Below are positions 36,401 through 53,812 of a stretch of DNA of 64,000 bases, one piece after another (within the stretch, counting starts at the first letter, position 1; the number at the start of each line of letters is the position of its first letter). The stretch is from Salminus brasiliensis (lineage: Eukaryota; Chordata; Actinopteri; Characiformes; Bryconidae), in the NCBI RefSeq assembly GCF_030463535.1, contig NC_132896.1:29728709-29792708 (forward strand), given 5' to 3'. Below the pieces are notes generated by a model. The model did not search any database. It was not told the origin of the DNA and saw nothing but the letters and a program-made list of their open reading frames with translations. The position numbers and the translations under genes were made by a program.

Positions 36401-36584
36401 AAACAAATGCTGTGTGGACAGCAGATGCAGACCTGGCACACTGGTAACACTCTTGTTTTTTTTGTTTGTTTTCTCCCCCCCCCCACAGATTAACAGTCTG
36501 GCGTCTAAAGGCGAGTACAAGCCCACAGGCCAGGCCAACCAGGCTGCCACACAGTCTCTCTACACTGCCAGCTATGTCTACTAG
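32497..36584 (+). CDS. aldob: Fructose-bisphosphate aldolase B
   Basis: Eight coding exons: 32497-32608, 33146-33357, 34862-34916, 35030-35190, 35377-35460, 35595-35769, 35894-36093 and 36489-36584. All phases match, giving 364 residues, the usual class I length. Motifs include [11 protein letters not shown] near the N-terminus, [16 protein letters not shown], the Schiff-base lysine in [36 protein letters not shown] and the C-terminal Tyr (ASYVY*) needed for activity. It cleaves fructose 1,6-bisphosphate and fructose 1-phosphate in the cytosol of liver, kidney and gut. [20 protein letters not shown] occurs in all isozymes; the overall match to the B form and the rnf20 neighbour support aldob over aldoa/aldoc. 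Exon layout (non-coding exon 1, ATG at the start of exon 2) is that of vertebrate aldolase genes. Confidence 0.95.
33394..33450. repeat. (TG)n microsatellite
   Basis: About 28 TG units in aldob, 37 bases after the exon ending at 33357. Confidence 0.95.
34000..34180 (+). repeat. Weak family D-like repeat
   Basis: 'acatgttggctggtcaacta' with 'tgtttggggtagtgg' resembles family D copies near 8900 and 30600. Diverged; aldob intron. Confidence 0.3.
34276..34735 (-). mobile_element. Retroelement-like insertion with SINE-type tail
   Basis: It begins on the plus strand with 'catttacggcatttagcaga', the reverse complement of the SINE tails at 13890 and 51020. The following 400 bases are more GC-rich than the host intron ('ggggaagctcattccaccac'). 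A 102-codon plus-strand frame crosses it but has no domain I recognise. I read it as an interspersed retroelement in reverse orientation; the class is uncertain. Confidence 0.5.
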
Positions 36585-36861
36585 ACCAAACGATCTACCA
36601 ATAATTCCAGCCTTTACTGGACCACACTACGAGAAACCTGCAAAGTGACCAAAAAACTGTTCAAGGAAACATTATAATGTTAACTTGATAAATGAACCTA
36701 TTAACTCTGCAAATGCAGATTTCTAATGTCCCGGTTCTACTGACTAATGACCAAATCATCAAATGTATAAAATGCTTTTCCTGTTTGAACTGGATTTCAC
36801 TGACTTCAGACTGCCTTGGACTTTATTGACATTTGCTGGACCAAGGTTCTTTGAATTTTGG

Positions 36862-36867
36862 AATAAA
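36862..36867 (+). other. aldob: Poly(A) signal AATAAA, aldob
   Basis: AATAAA 278 bases after the aldob stop codon. TTTATT at 36822-36827, a minus-strand AATAAA, could end the convergent ankyrin-repeat gene, which would make the two 3' UTRs overlap. Confidence 0.6.
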
Positions 36868-37029
36868 TGAGAGGAAAGTAACTTGCTGTTTGTTGTTGTT
36901 GCTTTTTCATCTGTAATATTTTTCTAGTGTGAGAGAATCTGAAACATTTGTGAATTTTAGATAAAATTGAGGGTCTAGGCCTCTTTAAGGTGACACTTCT
37001 GAAATGGTGGAACTGTGGATACATCGGAG

Positions 37030-40000
37030 TTAGTAGCCTGTTTCAATGTGTTTTGTTTTTTGGGTTTTTTTCAACCCAACTGTCACCTTAATTTCAGTCA
37101 TTTCTATGGCTGTGTTATCCCCAGGGACTGAACTGGTGATCTTCTGATGACTGGGCCAATTATTAGACCGTTGCACCACTTGGACGCCCTCGGCCTGTTC
37201 ATTGTTGAAGTTCTCTGTGATGCTCAGGCAAAACAAATTTAAGATGCTGTGCAGGTTATTCCTTCTAGCCTCATTCAAAGCTGTCCTTCCCCAGATGTCT
37301 TTCACCTAAAAGATTGAGAACAGACAGAATACTAAAGGCTGCCAGTAGAGACCAGTTTAACAAAACAAGACAGGGAGATGGGAAATGTATGAGCGAAACC
37401 AGCCATTAATACATGGCGAATATGCAGCCATATGTTTGTTTGCTGCATACCAGAGGGATAGCTCCATACTGCAGCAGTTTGGCCACCATTTGAGGGTCTT
37501 TGTTCATCACCGCGGCATGCAGAGCAGTCCTGCCGTTATAATCCCCCTGGTCCATGTTCACACCAGCCAAATACCATGCATGCAAAAGCTGATAGTCCGC
37601 TGTCTTGACGGCCCTGGTGGAAAAAGACTCACAATAAACTTAACAGCTTGAACGAAATTCATGAAGAAAATTATGAACAAAGAAGGAGACAGAAACTGAC
37701 TTGATAACCTCTATTGCAACTTTCTCTGGCTCCAGCATAACAGATGCTCCCATAAACATTAGGATCTTGATTATATTAGAGTGTCTGAAATATCAGTATA
37801 CATACACATCAGAACCCTTTTTATGCAAAGCATTGTATTCGTGACGAAAATGTCTGTATTAGCTAACTCACATCATTCACCAATCAGCCATACATTAAAA
37901 CCACTTGTCTAATATTCTGTAGGTCCCACCTGTGCCATCAAAACAGCTCTAACCCGTCAAGGCATGGACTCCACAAGATCTTTGAAGTTGTCCCGTGATA
38001 TTTAGCACCAATATGTCAGCAGCAGATCCTTTAAGTTCTGTAAGTTCCAAGGTGGGGCCTCCCTAAGTTGCTTCAATGAGCCATGGGTGCTCATGACCTG
38101 TCGCCACTGCTTGGTTGTCCTTCCTTGGAGTACTTTTGGTAGGTATTGACCACTGCATACTTGACCTGCCAAAAGACCTGCCTGATGTTTTGGAGATGTT
38201 CTGTCCCAGTCGTCTAGCCATTACAATTTGGCTCTTAATTCTTCTGCTTGCCCATTTTTCCCTACTTCAACATAACAATTTTAAGAGCTGACTGTTCACT
38301 TGAGCCTAATATGTAGATCCCACTCTTGAAAGGTGCATTGTAATAGATAATTGGTGTTATTCCTTTCACAGTGGTCTTAATGTTATGGCATATTGGTGAA
38401 GATTATAGATTCTTATGGAATTGTTTAAGAAAATCAATTTCTACTCATTTCTCATAAATAGTGGCTGTAAATGTGTCTGGGATTAATATATTAACTTTTT
38501 GTAATCTAACGTCCCAATCTAACATCCTAGACATGGGCTAATATACAAGCTACAAGCTAACATGCTAGTCATGATACAGTATAACAATAAGCTGCAATTT
38601 GATTAAATTCATTGAATTGTTTCATCTCTGTTACAGAAAGAACAGAATATTCAGCACAGCAAATTAATTCACATACTTGGATTTGATGGCCAGGTACAGT
38701 GGGGTGCAACCATGCCGATTCTTTAGCTGAGTTGTTGCTCCTTTAGACATCAGATACTTGACCATGTCAAATTTCCCATTCTGACAGGCTTGGTGCATGG
38801 GGGTAAAACCGTCGTAATCCTGGGAATTGACTTCTGACTGGGATCAAATTATAAATATAAGTGACCTATATCTGATTGTAATGTCAATGGATCCAATGAA
38901 ACGACACACTGATATGCTTAAGCAACAGTGTACAGGCAGAAAGACGCGTGAAATCCAATCTGACCAATAACATTCATGTTGCATGCCAACAAATTGGATA
39001 TGCATCACATCTGACAAGTCCACAGAGCCCTAAACAATCAGATCGTAATCACATTACGGCACAAGATTTGAGTCACTTCAGCCAGGTAATGTAAGCGTAG
39101 CCTTAGTTCTAAGATTGGAAAAGCAGAAGTAAGGAGAGAGACTAACGTGCCAAGTCAAATTCAGCCAGGATGCCATGTACTATTCTTTGGATAAATGGCC
39201 ATAATTAACAACACTGATCCAGAGGGGTTGGAGGGGTATAAAGCCCCCAAAACATTAAGCTGTGGAGCAGTGGGAGGGAGTTGGGTATGAGGTGGGTGGT
39301 GATCAACCAAACCTTGTAACCTCAAATCCTCAGAGCAATGCTCCTCCAAAATCTAGTAGAAAGCCTTCTTCTGTGGACAGTAGAGACAGTTACTCCAACA
39401 TAAATTATTTTTAAGCAGGTTTTAAACAGGTGTCCCAATACTTTTGTCCATATAGCATATCTCATTTAGATAAGATTTTGAAGTGCCACATTAATAAATA
39501 ACGACTTAATCGGTTCTGTGCCACACTCATCTATCAAATTGCCATAATTAACAACACTGATCCAAACTGCCTGACTGGAACAATACAGTCCTAAAAGATT
39601 ACTGGCTGTAATCACGGACATTTGTGCTTAGCATAGCAGCCTTGACTTGTCCTCCCATTGAAGCAAAATATTGCAAAAAAATAATTAAATTATAAGACAA
39701 AAATAAACAAGAACATGTCATCATCATGAAACAAGCCAATGGCTGACACAGTCCTAAAGTAAAGAAGAATGTGGATAACATGACATTTGCAGTCTTAAAA
39801 AGACCAGATTAGACCATTTTTGCTGTCCTGGGCATCTGTTGACTATGCATGGCTGATCCAAAAGAACGCAGGGATTAGCATTGGCTTCTTTAGAAGATAC
39901 AAAACCAGCACAACACATGCCACGATCGCACCATTTTGCATATAAACGGAAGCGAACAAAATGAGTCGAACAAAAACACCCTTGCCACAGAATACCTCAA

Positions 40001-43000
40001 AAATGATGCCCAACTCAAACTGCTATTCAGTTTTGCATAATCTGTCCAATGCACATAGTTCTGAGGTAAACAAGGAAATGGTACACAGCATTCTTGCCTC
40101 TCTTTATATCAACAGCTGCTCTAGTTGGCTACAGATAAATAGGGGTCATGTCTTGATGGATTTCAATGGCTGCTTCAGGTTGCTACACTCTGTCCAACAA
40201 GCTGTCAAACGTAGGCCATTCTGTGACGTAAATCTGATTCACCATTTCCATCCAACAACTAATGGACTGAACCACGGAGCTGAGGTCAGTGGAGACAAGA
40301 AGAGGGTGTGAAATCAGTCGCTGGCTCTAAAATAACGAACTCCACCTAAGCTCCATCCGCCTTTTCCCTTTCCCATGCTTGAGGCGTCACAAAGACAAAG
40401 CAAAATTAGCAAGACAAGACATGGTGGACAAGGAAGACAAGTAAAAAGCAAAAAGCACAAGCCGTCTCTTCACACAAACAAACAGCATCCTACCTTCTGA
40501 AGAATCTCCTGTAAGGAGACAAAGTCATCGTTCTCCACACAGCCACAGGCAAAAGAGGGCATCAGCAACGGCAAGGCTTCTCTTCGCTTCTGTGTTGTGG
40601 AAGACACGTACCTTTCAACTCAGTCCAGGATCTAACATCAACTGCAAGGATACAGTGAAGTGGAGAGCCTCACCTCAGGGGTCTTATTTTCGAGCCATGA
40701 AAATTCGAACACTTGTTCCACTGAACGGAGGAAGCGCCTGTCACGGGTCACAATGCCCACAATATGTATGCGCTGGCCGTATACTTCCTCAGACTCATCA
40801 TCTACGGCAGAACATTCAGCACAAGTGGGAATAATGAGAAGACCGGAAGACATAGAGGAGACGCCAGGTGACAGTTACGCATTAACCCTGGCATGAGTGG
40901 GTCACTGCATCTACATTTAGACCTTTTGGCCTTCCATCATCCTTCAGTTCTCCCAGACAGACTCCAACCAATTGCACCCATTGCTGACACAGATGTGCAA
41001 ATGCACACACAGCCAGCTTGTCTAGTACTGCCAATAGAATAGGACTCTCCAGAACCGTACTGGCACCATGCCTAATGCCAGGCGTGGGCTAGAGGGCTAT
41101 AACCCCCCCAAGCTGATAGATAATGCTCCAGACAATACTTTTGGGATGAGTTGGGAAGTTGGGGATGAGGTGGGTGGTGATCAACCAAACCTTGTAACCT
41201 CAAATCCTCCAAAATCTAGTAGAAAGCCTTCTTCCCTGGACAGTAGAGACAGTTACTCCAACATAATCAGGATCAGCTCTTTTTAAGTATGTTTTTGAAC
41301 AGGTGTCCCAATACTTTTGTCCATCTAACTTTTGTATCTAATTTAGTTAAAATTTTGAGGTGCCACATTAATGAATAATGACCTAATGGGGTCTGTGCCA
41401 CACTGGTCTCGTTGGCTAATGTTTGTTAGCTAGCTGGCTAGCTATCTAGCTAAGTAGCTAGCGAGAACCTAGCTAATGCTAGCTAGCTGCCATCAAATCC
41501 TCCTCAGACGTGGGTAGGACGTGATTTGCTCGCTTGGCCTTTAATGTGCTAGTTGAATTTATTGTACACAGGCTGGAAAACAGGTACACCGGGGTCTGCA
41601 ATCTCACCTACCTTCCATATTTTGAGAGGAACGTGGGTTGTAGTGTTAGCTTAGCTTAGCCTAGCTTAGCCTAGCTTAGCTTAGCTTAGCTCGCTATCAA
41701 CCTCAAGTAACGGTCGCAGTGCGTGCGGTCGTGCTCGTGAGTTTAGCCAGGAGCGGGTAACGGCAGCTAGCACCAGTCTTATTGGGGTTATAGCTGGATT
41801 TTGGGTCAATTTTGGGGTACCTCTGATACTGGTCATTGAGTTTGGAGATGTCAGGGATTATATATTCATATTAATGAAAGTATTAATACTAGCTATTAAT
41901 ACATCTCTGTATATATATTTGTATATTTGTATTCTGTATTTTTTTTTTGGCTTATATTTCTATATTTTCATATTTTTATATTCTATTCTTTAACTTAAAT
42001 GTAACTTATTCTATTTTTATTTTCTTCATTTTTATTTTGCACTTTTGCACTTTACTTCATTAAGTTAAGGTTTAGTTAAGTTTAAATGTAGATTTTTATT
42101 GTATAGCTTGATGTGGGCAGACTGTCAAAAAAGCATTTCACTGCAAGTTATACTGTTTATGACTATGTACGTGACAAATAAAATTTGATTTGATTTGATT
42201 TTATTTTTTTTGAGCTAACTACGATAATGGCGCTTCTGAGGATCCAACTGAATTTCTACACTGAATTTAAGCGCCATATGAAAATGGTAGCCAGCAGACT
42301 GGACCTCAGATTTGATAAGCATTGATTTCCGTTCAGAAAACCACTGAAATCAGTGTATCCTGGTCTGTGCTTCTGTAAAGTAAGGTATGGAGTAAATTTC
42401 ACAGCATTAATTGATCACAATTCTTGATCAACTCCCACTTTAAGGTGATCAGGAACTGATACCAGCACTAATATCAGAATATTAGTATCAATACTGCTTG
42501 ATGTTGGATCAAAAAAGTGCTACCACCCATTCCTGCCTTTATTTTATCTTCTACCTAATGTTTTCCTAAAGATCCCAAATACCTACTAGTCCTCAGATGG
42601 ACTAGTATGAGTGTCTAGCATTTTTTGTAGATCCTCTAATGGTTTTAATGAAAGCCTCCCACATGTTCTCCACTGCTGACCAAACATCTCATAATAGTGG
42701 CTGGACTTTCCTTTTCCAGACACTTCTTCACACAGTCCCACAGCTTCTCAATGGGGTTTCAATCAGGTGTCAGTGCTGTCTTGACATCTCTTGAACCTCC
42801 TCACGAGTGGCTAGAACGCGACATCTTGGCACATCAAGCCTTTTTTGTGGTTCTCCACCAAAAAAGTGGGTAGATCCGTTGATAAAACACATATACACAT
42901 TTGTCCAGACCTTGGACAGTGAAAAAAATGGACAGCGTTTCTACAGCCGGTTGCAGAGACAGGGACAGTGTTTAATCAAATAAATTTTTATTGGTGACTA

Positions 43001-43636
43001 GACAATAACAACCCAACTACCCTAAGAATATACACATGCAGGAGCTGTATCTAAGTAGCCTTTCCACACTTACAATAAAATAACACATTTGGAAGCAACT
43101 TGCTAATACAAAGGAAAAATGGTGGTGTGCTTAAAAAAATAGGGTCTGGGTGATCATAGACTACCCATCCGTTACCTGCAGTTGCTCCTGTGAAATCTGA
43201 GAAAGCCGAGAACTCTGAAATAGAAAATGTGTGCTTGAACAGCAATACAAAAAAAATCATCACTTTTTTTGTTGTTGTTGTTGGAAAATTATCATGAAAT
43301 GATTATCTGAAGCACACTTTTTAAATGGTATTTGATTACTGATTAAGTCAAAAGAACATTAAGGAACCACATCTATCCCAAACCCATGTAGGGCATACCT
43401 AACACAAAATAGGAAGACAGCCTATTAAGGGAAATGGGAAGAAGTCTTCGGTGGTCTCGTTTAGTATGGGGGCATACTGAATCAGACCATGTTGATGCAC
43501 TGTGCATGTACATGAATCTATCCTGAGATCCAGATAACACAGACTGCTTTGGTAAATGAATGCGTCCATCTTTAATCCCAAACACCCCTAAATCTGGCAT
43601 GACGTCATGGAGAGTGCCACCATAAGTGATGCCCAT
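37030..43636 (-). CDS. Ankyrin-repeat protein, family not recognised
   Basis: Eight exons rebuilt in minus order: 43636-43399, 43214-43176 (39-nt microexon), 40801-40674, 40589-40494, 38837-38677, 37784-37701, 37613-37451, 37305-37030. Every acceptor/donor phase agrees, giving 394 residues. The start Met has a good context (aacATGG) and an in-frame stop two codons upstream. Residues 1-135 match nothing I know ([17 protein letters not shown]; later [20 protein letters not shown]). Then come ankyrin repeats: about 172-205 ([12 protein letters not shown]), 208-236 ([10 protein letters not shown]), 271-303 ([12 protein letters not shown]) and a short fourth from 304 ([10 protein letters not shown]). 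The spacing and the block [15 protein letters not shown] faintly recall the C-terminal ankyrin part of ASPG (60 kDa lysophospholipase), but no asparaginase domain is present. Residues from about 342 are encoded inside a SINE, so the true C-terminus may differ. Confidence 0.7.
37100..37188 (-). mobile_element. SINE head within the last exon of the ankyrin gene
   Basis: On the minus strand: an A box (tggtgcaacgg, 37168-37178) and a B box (agttcagtccc, 37124-37134) 34 bases apart, the same arrangement as in the SINEs at 13711 and 50836. The host reading frame stays open right through to 37030. Confidence 0.65.
37881..38403. mobile_element. MITE family C, copy with both termini
   Basis: Left end 'caccaatcagccatacatta' and right end 'taatgttatggcatattggtg' are inverted repeats of about 30 bp. 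It is about 520 bp, non-coding, and sits in the intron between ankyrin-gene exons 5 and 6. The interior phrase 'gcctgatgttttggagatg' recurs at 51424-51442. Confidence 0.7.
38840..40490. other. Intron 4 of the ankyrin gene
   Basis: Apart from the family A fragment at 39222-39461, no repeat or exon is identified. A plus-strand frame of 116 codons at 39961-40311 has no domain and no conserved-looking composition. Confidence 0.4.
39222..39461 (-). repeat. Partial MITE family A copy (reverse)
   Basis: Contains 'ggtataaagcccccaaaaca' and ends 'gtcccaatacttttgtccat'. The other terminus is missing. Confidence 0.65.
40972..41325 (-). repeat. Partial MITE family A copy (reverse)
   Basis: From 'ttgcacccattgctgacaca' to 'gtcccaatacttttgtccat'. 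Only the outer end at the left is lost. Confidence 0.7.
41410..41700. repeat. GCTAGC-rich stretch and (TTAGC)n
   Basis: Clustered 'gctagc'/'agctagct' palindromes at about 41413-41490, then a pentanucleotide run of 'cttag'/'cctag' at 41643-41692. Similar palindrome clusters lie at 49580-49690 and 49780-49866. Confidence 0.7.
42100..42212 (+). repeat. LINE-like 3' end with (ATTTG)n tail
   Basis: 'tgacaaataaaatttgattt' followed by repeats of 'gattt', preceded by 'aagcatttcactgcaagtta'. An AATAAA with a simple pentamer tail is typical of 3' ends of fish non-LTR retrotransposons (class by family knowledge; no ORF is seen). Confidence 0.5.
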
Positions 43637-44550
43637 GTTTTATATTCTTAACACACCAAAATCCTTACAAAGCCACCTTGAAAATGTTAAGACTTATTGG
43701 TCACAATGCAATCCTGCTACACTTGACCTAACAAGTTTGACTTTGGTCATGATAAGATGCTGCTTGACTCCACATATGTACTGCACGTAATGATGATGAG
43801 GATGATAATGATGATGGTTGCGGTAATAATGATACCCAGTCACTGATATGGCTACACACGGCATGTGATGTAAAATGTCGGCTAATAGCAAACCTTCTCT
43901 ATAGCTACCTACGCACTGTGATGTCCTCTACACCTAGTTACGTCAACTGAGAAATACGTGAGAAGTATTGCGAAAGATGCTACTGTAATTTCTAACTGCA
44001 AGAACAATGAGCTATTTTGTAAAAGTATGCCAGTATCAGTTGAACTGGAGTGGTAACAGATTTCACAGGTGCTTAAGCAAGGCAATAGAAATGTACCCCC
44101 CCCCTACTACAACCCAGTTACAATCTGCCTAAAAAGAGAATTGCAAAATGGGTGCGCCCTTGATCGAAACCAATGAATAGTCAGGTCTGAAACACACTAA
44201 AAAAGGCAGAAGCTCTCAGATATATGATATTGAGCCATGTCCTTTTGTCCTCATCACACAACTGTAAAGAACCAAGTAAAGGAAATGTCAAAATATCAAC
44301 CTTTTGAAATGACCTACGTTCCTCTCTATTATCACCATTCAGTTGCACTGTTTAAACCTCGAATCGATTCTAAACCATTTCTCAATGAAGGTTTGGCAGG
44401 CCAGTAGAGTGCATGTCGACAACTGAATTCAGTCTTGTAGAGTCTTGCAGGCTGGGAAACCGAGGCCCTTCAACTAGAGGTGTCGTGTTGGGACTCATTC
44501 AGCCCAGGGTGGAGTCACAAAGAACCAAGAACTATCCTCTGGAGGTCTCA
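43637..44550 (-). other. Region between the ankyrin-gene start and the maea stop
   Basis: Both genes read leftward, so this holds the maea 3' UTR and the ankyrin-gene promoter. No obvious AATAAA on the minus strand and no TATA box was found. A short 'atgatgaggatgataatgat' tract sits at about 43791-43812. Confidence 0.35.
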
Positions 44551-50600
<6,050 letters not shown>

Positions 50601-50825
50601 CTTCGTTTGGGGAGAACGGTATGTGCTCTTGCTCATCGGTGGCCCTCACTGTAGTCCTAGTGGAGAGCCTTTCTCTACTGACCCCTAATGGCACTCAGTG
50701 TCGTGTATGTGTCGTTGCAGCCTGTAGGCTGGTGCACCAGTGTGGGTCAGGGCCTAGTGTGGGTTTCTGTGAAAGCCTGTGAGAGAGAGAGAGAGAGAGA
50801 TGGTTGAGTGTGATGCTGATGCGAG

Positions 50826-51057
50826 GTGGTTGGTGTGGTGCAACAGATAACACCACCACCTACCATTGCGTTACAGCAACACCATGTGGGAGACCAGGGT
50901 TCGATTCCCGGTCTGGGTGACTATGCTGCGCTACACCGATAAGAGTCCCTGGGCAAGACTCCTAACACTACATTGGCCCACCTCTGTAATACGAGTAACC
51001 TTGTAAGTCGCTCTGGATAAGGGCGTCTGCTAAATGCCATAAATGTAAATGTAAATG
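50826..51057 (+). mobile_element. tRNA-derived SINE, best-preserved copy
   Basis: A box-like 'tggtgcaacag' (50836 onward) and B box 'ggttcgattccc' (50898-50909), the same body as the copy at 13697, ending 'ctctggataagggcgtctgc' and 'aaatgtaaatgtaaatg'. It lies in the space between the divergent genes maea and the candidate at 53798. Confidence 0.88.
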
Positions 51058-51179
51058 TTCTACCATTTAGGAGTCCTCTCAGCAACTCCAGCAGACCAGT
51101 AAGTAGATCAAGTAGGTAGGTAGAGGTAGGGCTCGGCCTGTTGTTATTCTTGTGAGTTAACATTAAGGCTCAGTTCTAC

Positions 51180-51592
51180 CTCAGGACATCTCCAGAGGTC
51201 TTTTAGAGGCCATGCCTCAACGTGATCCGAACCACTTTGACAAGGACCGAATTGGATCAGAGCATCTCCAAAACATCAGACAGGTCTTGTGGGACGTTCC
51301 TAGTATGTCAGTCGGTAAAACCTCCTGCTCCAAGGTGCTCCAAGGTGCTCCAAGGAAGGACAACCAGTGAACTAGTTGATGTGAGGTCATTGATGTGATC
51401 CCCCAAAACTCTCACAGGACCTGTCTGATGTTTTGGAGATGCTCTGATCCAATTCGGTCCTTGTCAAAGTGGCTCAGATCTTTATGCCTGCCCATTTTTT
51501 TCCTGATCACCTTTAAGAACTGACTGTTCACTTGCTGCCTAATGTATCCCACCCTATATGGTTTTATTATTATGGCTGATGGGTGTATCTGT
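51180..51592. mobile_element. Hairpin MITE related to family C
   Basis: The arms 51224-51286 and 51418-51480 are reverse complements with only two differences over 63 bp. The right flank ends 'ggctgatgggtgtat', like the family C terminus. A 10-bp 'gtgctccaag' tandem sits in the loop (51334-51357). Confidence 0.75.
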
Positions 51593-52570
51593 GAGGAATC
51601 CAGTTTTTACTTTTTCCTCATTAATATTTAACCACAGTTCCTTTAAAACAATCTAAAGCATCCAGTAAATCATACACATTGAGACTAACTGTCTGTTTGA
51701 GTAAAGTATATTAAATAGAATTTAATAAGTACAATTATGAATTAATTTAAAAAATCTGCCGATTTACAGATCACTAAAACTGAAATGCAATATAGTCGGT
51801 GTATATAGGCAATACATCGGTCAGCGCTAGTTTGAACAGTGCACTATTCGCCGGACAAAACCGGAACTCAAAGCTGAGGGGGGACAGTAATCCAACTGAG
51901 GGGGCATCTGGGAATAAAAAGTCCTGCCAGGTGTACTGTCTGCACTCCAAGGACACACAGTCCACCGTCCTCCAAGGGTGCGATAGGAATTCTGCTGGAA
52001 TTGGCTGCAGTACTGGTTTGGAGCACAATAGCAACAGAGGCCAGTATATTCCACACCACTTGCAGTTGCAGTTTGTTCATCTGTTTTTATCATCACTTTT
52101 GTTTTCCACTGAACTATAAATTGCTGGGAGTGAGCTTTACACACACCAGGCGTTTCAGATCTATTCAAAATCTTTAAGAATGAGTACGGTATGAAACTCT
52201 TACAGTATTGGGGTGAGCGTTAAAAAAGTGTGAACATTTAAAATGACTCAAAAGTAGAAAGTAAAAAGTACCCCTAAAAGTATTCAGTAATACCTGAGTA
52301 AAGTACAAAATCTTAAACCTAAATGACACTCAAGAACAGTCACCAAGTACAATTACACAAGTGTTTCCACCCCTGCTAGTTAGAACACGAGTCGCCTACG
52401 CTTCTTGGCACACAGCCCGTGGGTTTGGGACTCCTCAAAGGGAAGGCTATGCTGATGCCTTCCACGGTAAAACACAAAGTTTGTAAAATGGGTGTGTCCT
52501 CAGATTTTTGTCAGATCAGTAACTTTCCAGGCCTTCAAGAGAGGGGTTTGACTCCTCTCGACTGGCACCT

Positions 52571-52957
52571 TATATGGACAAAAGTATTGGGACACCTACT
52601 CATTCATTGTTTCTTCCAAAACCAAGGGTATTAAAAAAAGAGCTGATCCGGCTTTTCTTGGAGTAACTGGCTTGGTTTTCTTGGAGGAAGGCTTCTACTA
52701 GATTTTGGAGCATTAGTGAGGCCAGGATGTTGGATGATCACCATCCTACCTCTTCCCCAACTCCCAAACTCATGGGAGCCCCATCCATGATTCCAGAGAA
52801 CACAGTTCCACTGCTCCGCAGCTCAATGCTGGGAGGGGGGGGCTTTATACCCATCTCTCTAGCCCAGGCCTGGAATTAGGTATAGTACCAAGAGGTTCAT
52901 GATTACTTGCTCCAGAAAGTCCTATATTCTATTGCTAGTACTAGTAGTCTAGACAAG

Positions 52958-52994
<37 letters not shown>

Positions 52995-53073
52995 TGTTTC
53001 AGCAATCGGTGCAACTTAAAGTTGCTGAATGCATTCATTAGAAAGGGTGTCCACAAATATTTGGACATGTACT
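52571..53073 (+). mobile_element. MITE family A, longest copy
   Basis: Starts 'tatatggacaaaagtattgg' and ends 'aaatatttggacatgt'. It is longer than the other copies because of an expanded (TG)n at 52960-52993 and an inner segment missing from the copy at 18441. Confidence 0.8.
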
Positions 53074-53797
53074 GTATATCTCTGATTTCTAAGTTTCTCA
53101 GGCTTCACATCAGCCTCCTCTGAATGACTTTGTCCACACGGTCGATGGATTTCACCTTTAACTACAGTAGAAGAACATGTTTCTAATGCTTCCTCACACG
53201 AGACAATGCCAAAACTTTCATTCATCAAAAAAAGAGCTGTTCCTCTGCTCTCTGTCCATCCCCTCTACACCATCCCCCCATACACTCGTTCACCTCTTCA
53301 CCGCCTCCCTCCTTCCCCACCCCACAGCATGCTCAGATTTCGGTTTCCTGCATGAAACCCTCCCCCAGTCAGCCTGAGCAATGAGCCACGATACGATTGG
53401 CTCTTTTCCAAAGGCAGCCCACAGTCGCAGGGCCTGATTGGTCCCTTTCTGTTTTTTTCCCCCTCCTCTCGGGCCCTCATGCTTTACCCAATTCCCAGGC
53501 ACACTGAGGGACTGAGCCTCCAAAGCGGGTGATGCAAGGTTTGTCATTGTTTTTGCCCCCCTTTCTTTCCCCCCTCTGAGCTGTGTGTGCTTGTCAGTGC
53601 CCGGCCTCCGAGAGCACTGACACAGGCTTTCTCGTGCTCTCCCTCTTTCTCTCTCTCTCTCTTTTTCCACAGGCAGGGAGAGGCAGTCAGGGGCTGGTTT
53701 GGTGGGGCTGGCTTTCTAGCTGACACACTGCATTTGAGGGAAGTGGTAGTTGTAGAGGAAAAAAGAAAAAGAGAGAGAGAGGGAGAAAAGAAACAGA

Positions 53798-53812
53798 ATG
53801 GCGGAGTTCGAG
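53798..53812 (+). CDS. Probable first coding exon of an unidentified gene
   Basis: ATG in a strong context (agaATGG) encodes only MAEFE before a good donor (GAG|GTGGGT at 53812/53813). It is preceded by about 300 bases of CT/GA-rich and moderately GC-rich sequence that could be a 5' UTR and promoter. I found no second exon in the remaining 10 kb that I could join with confidence, so the gene probably has a long first intron and continues past the window. Family unknown. It may be a chance match. Confidence 0.35.

Noticed and set aside
39961-40311. 116-codon plus-strand ORF in an ankyrin-gene intron
   Set aside because: No domain, no promoter and no supporting exon; probably chance.
40802-40853. 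ATG at 40853 as the start of the ankyrin gene
   Set aside because: The exon has a good acceptor at 40802-40804 whose phase matches the 39-nt microexon and the 43636 exon, so the upstream start is preferred.
43399-43636. maea alternative 3' exon
   Set aside because: maea already ends with the canonical EKVYIM stop at 44551. This frame has its own Met and joins in phase to the ankyrin gene.
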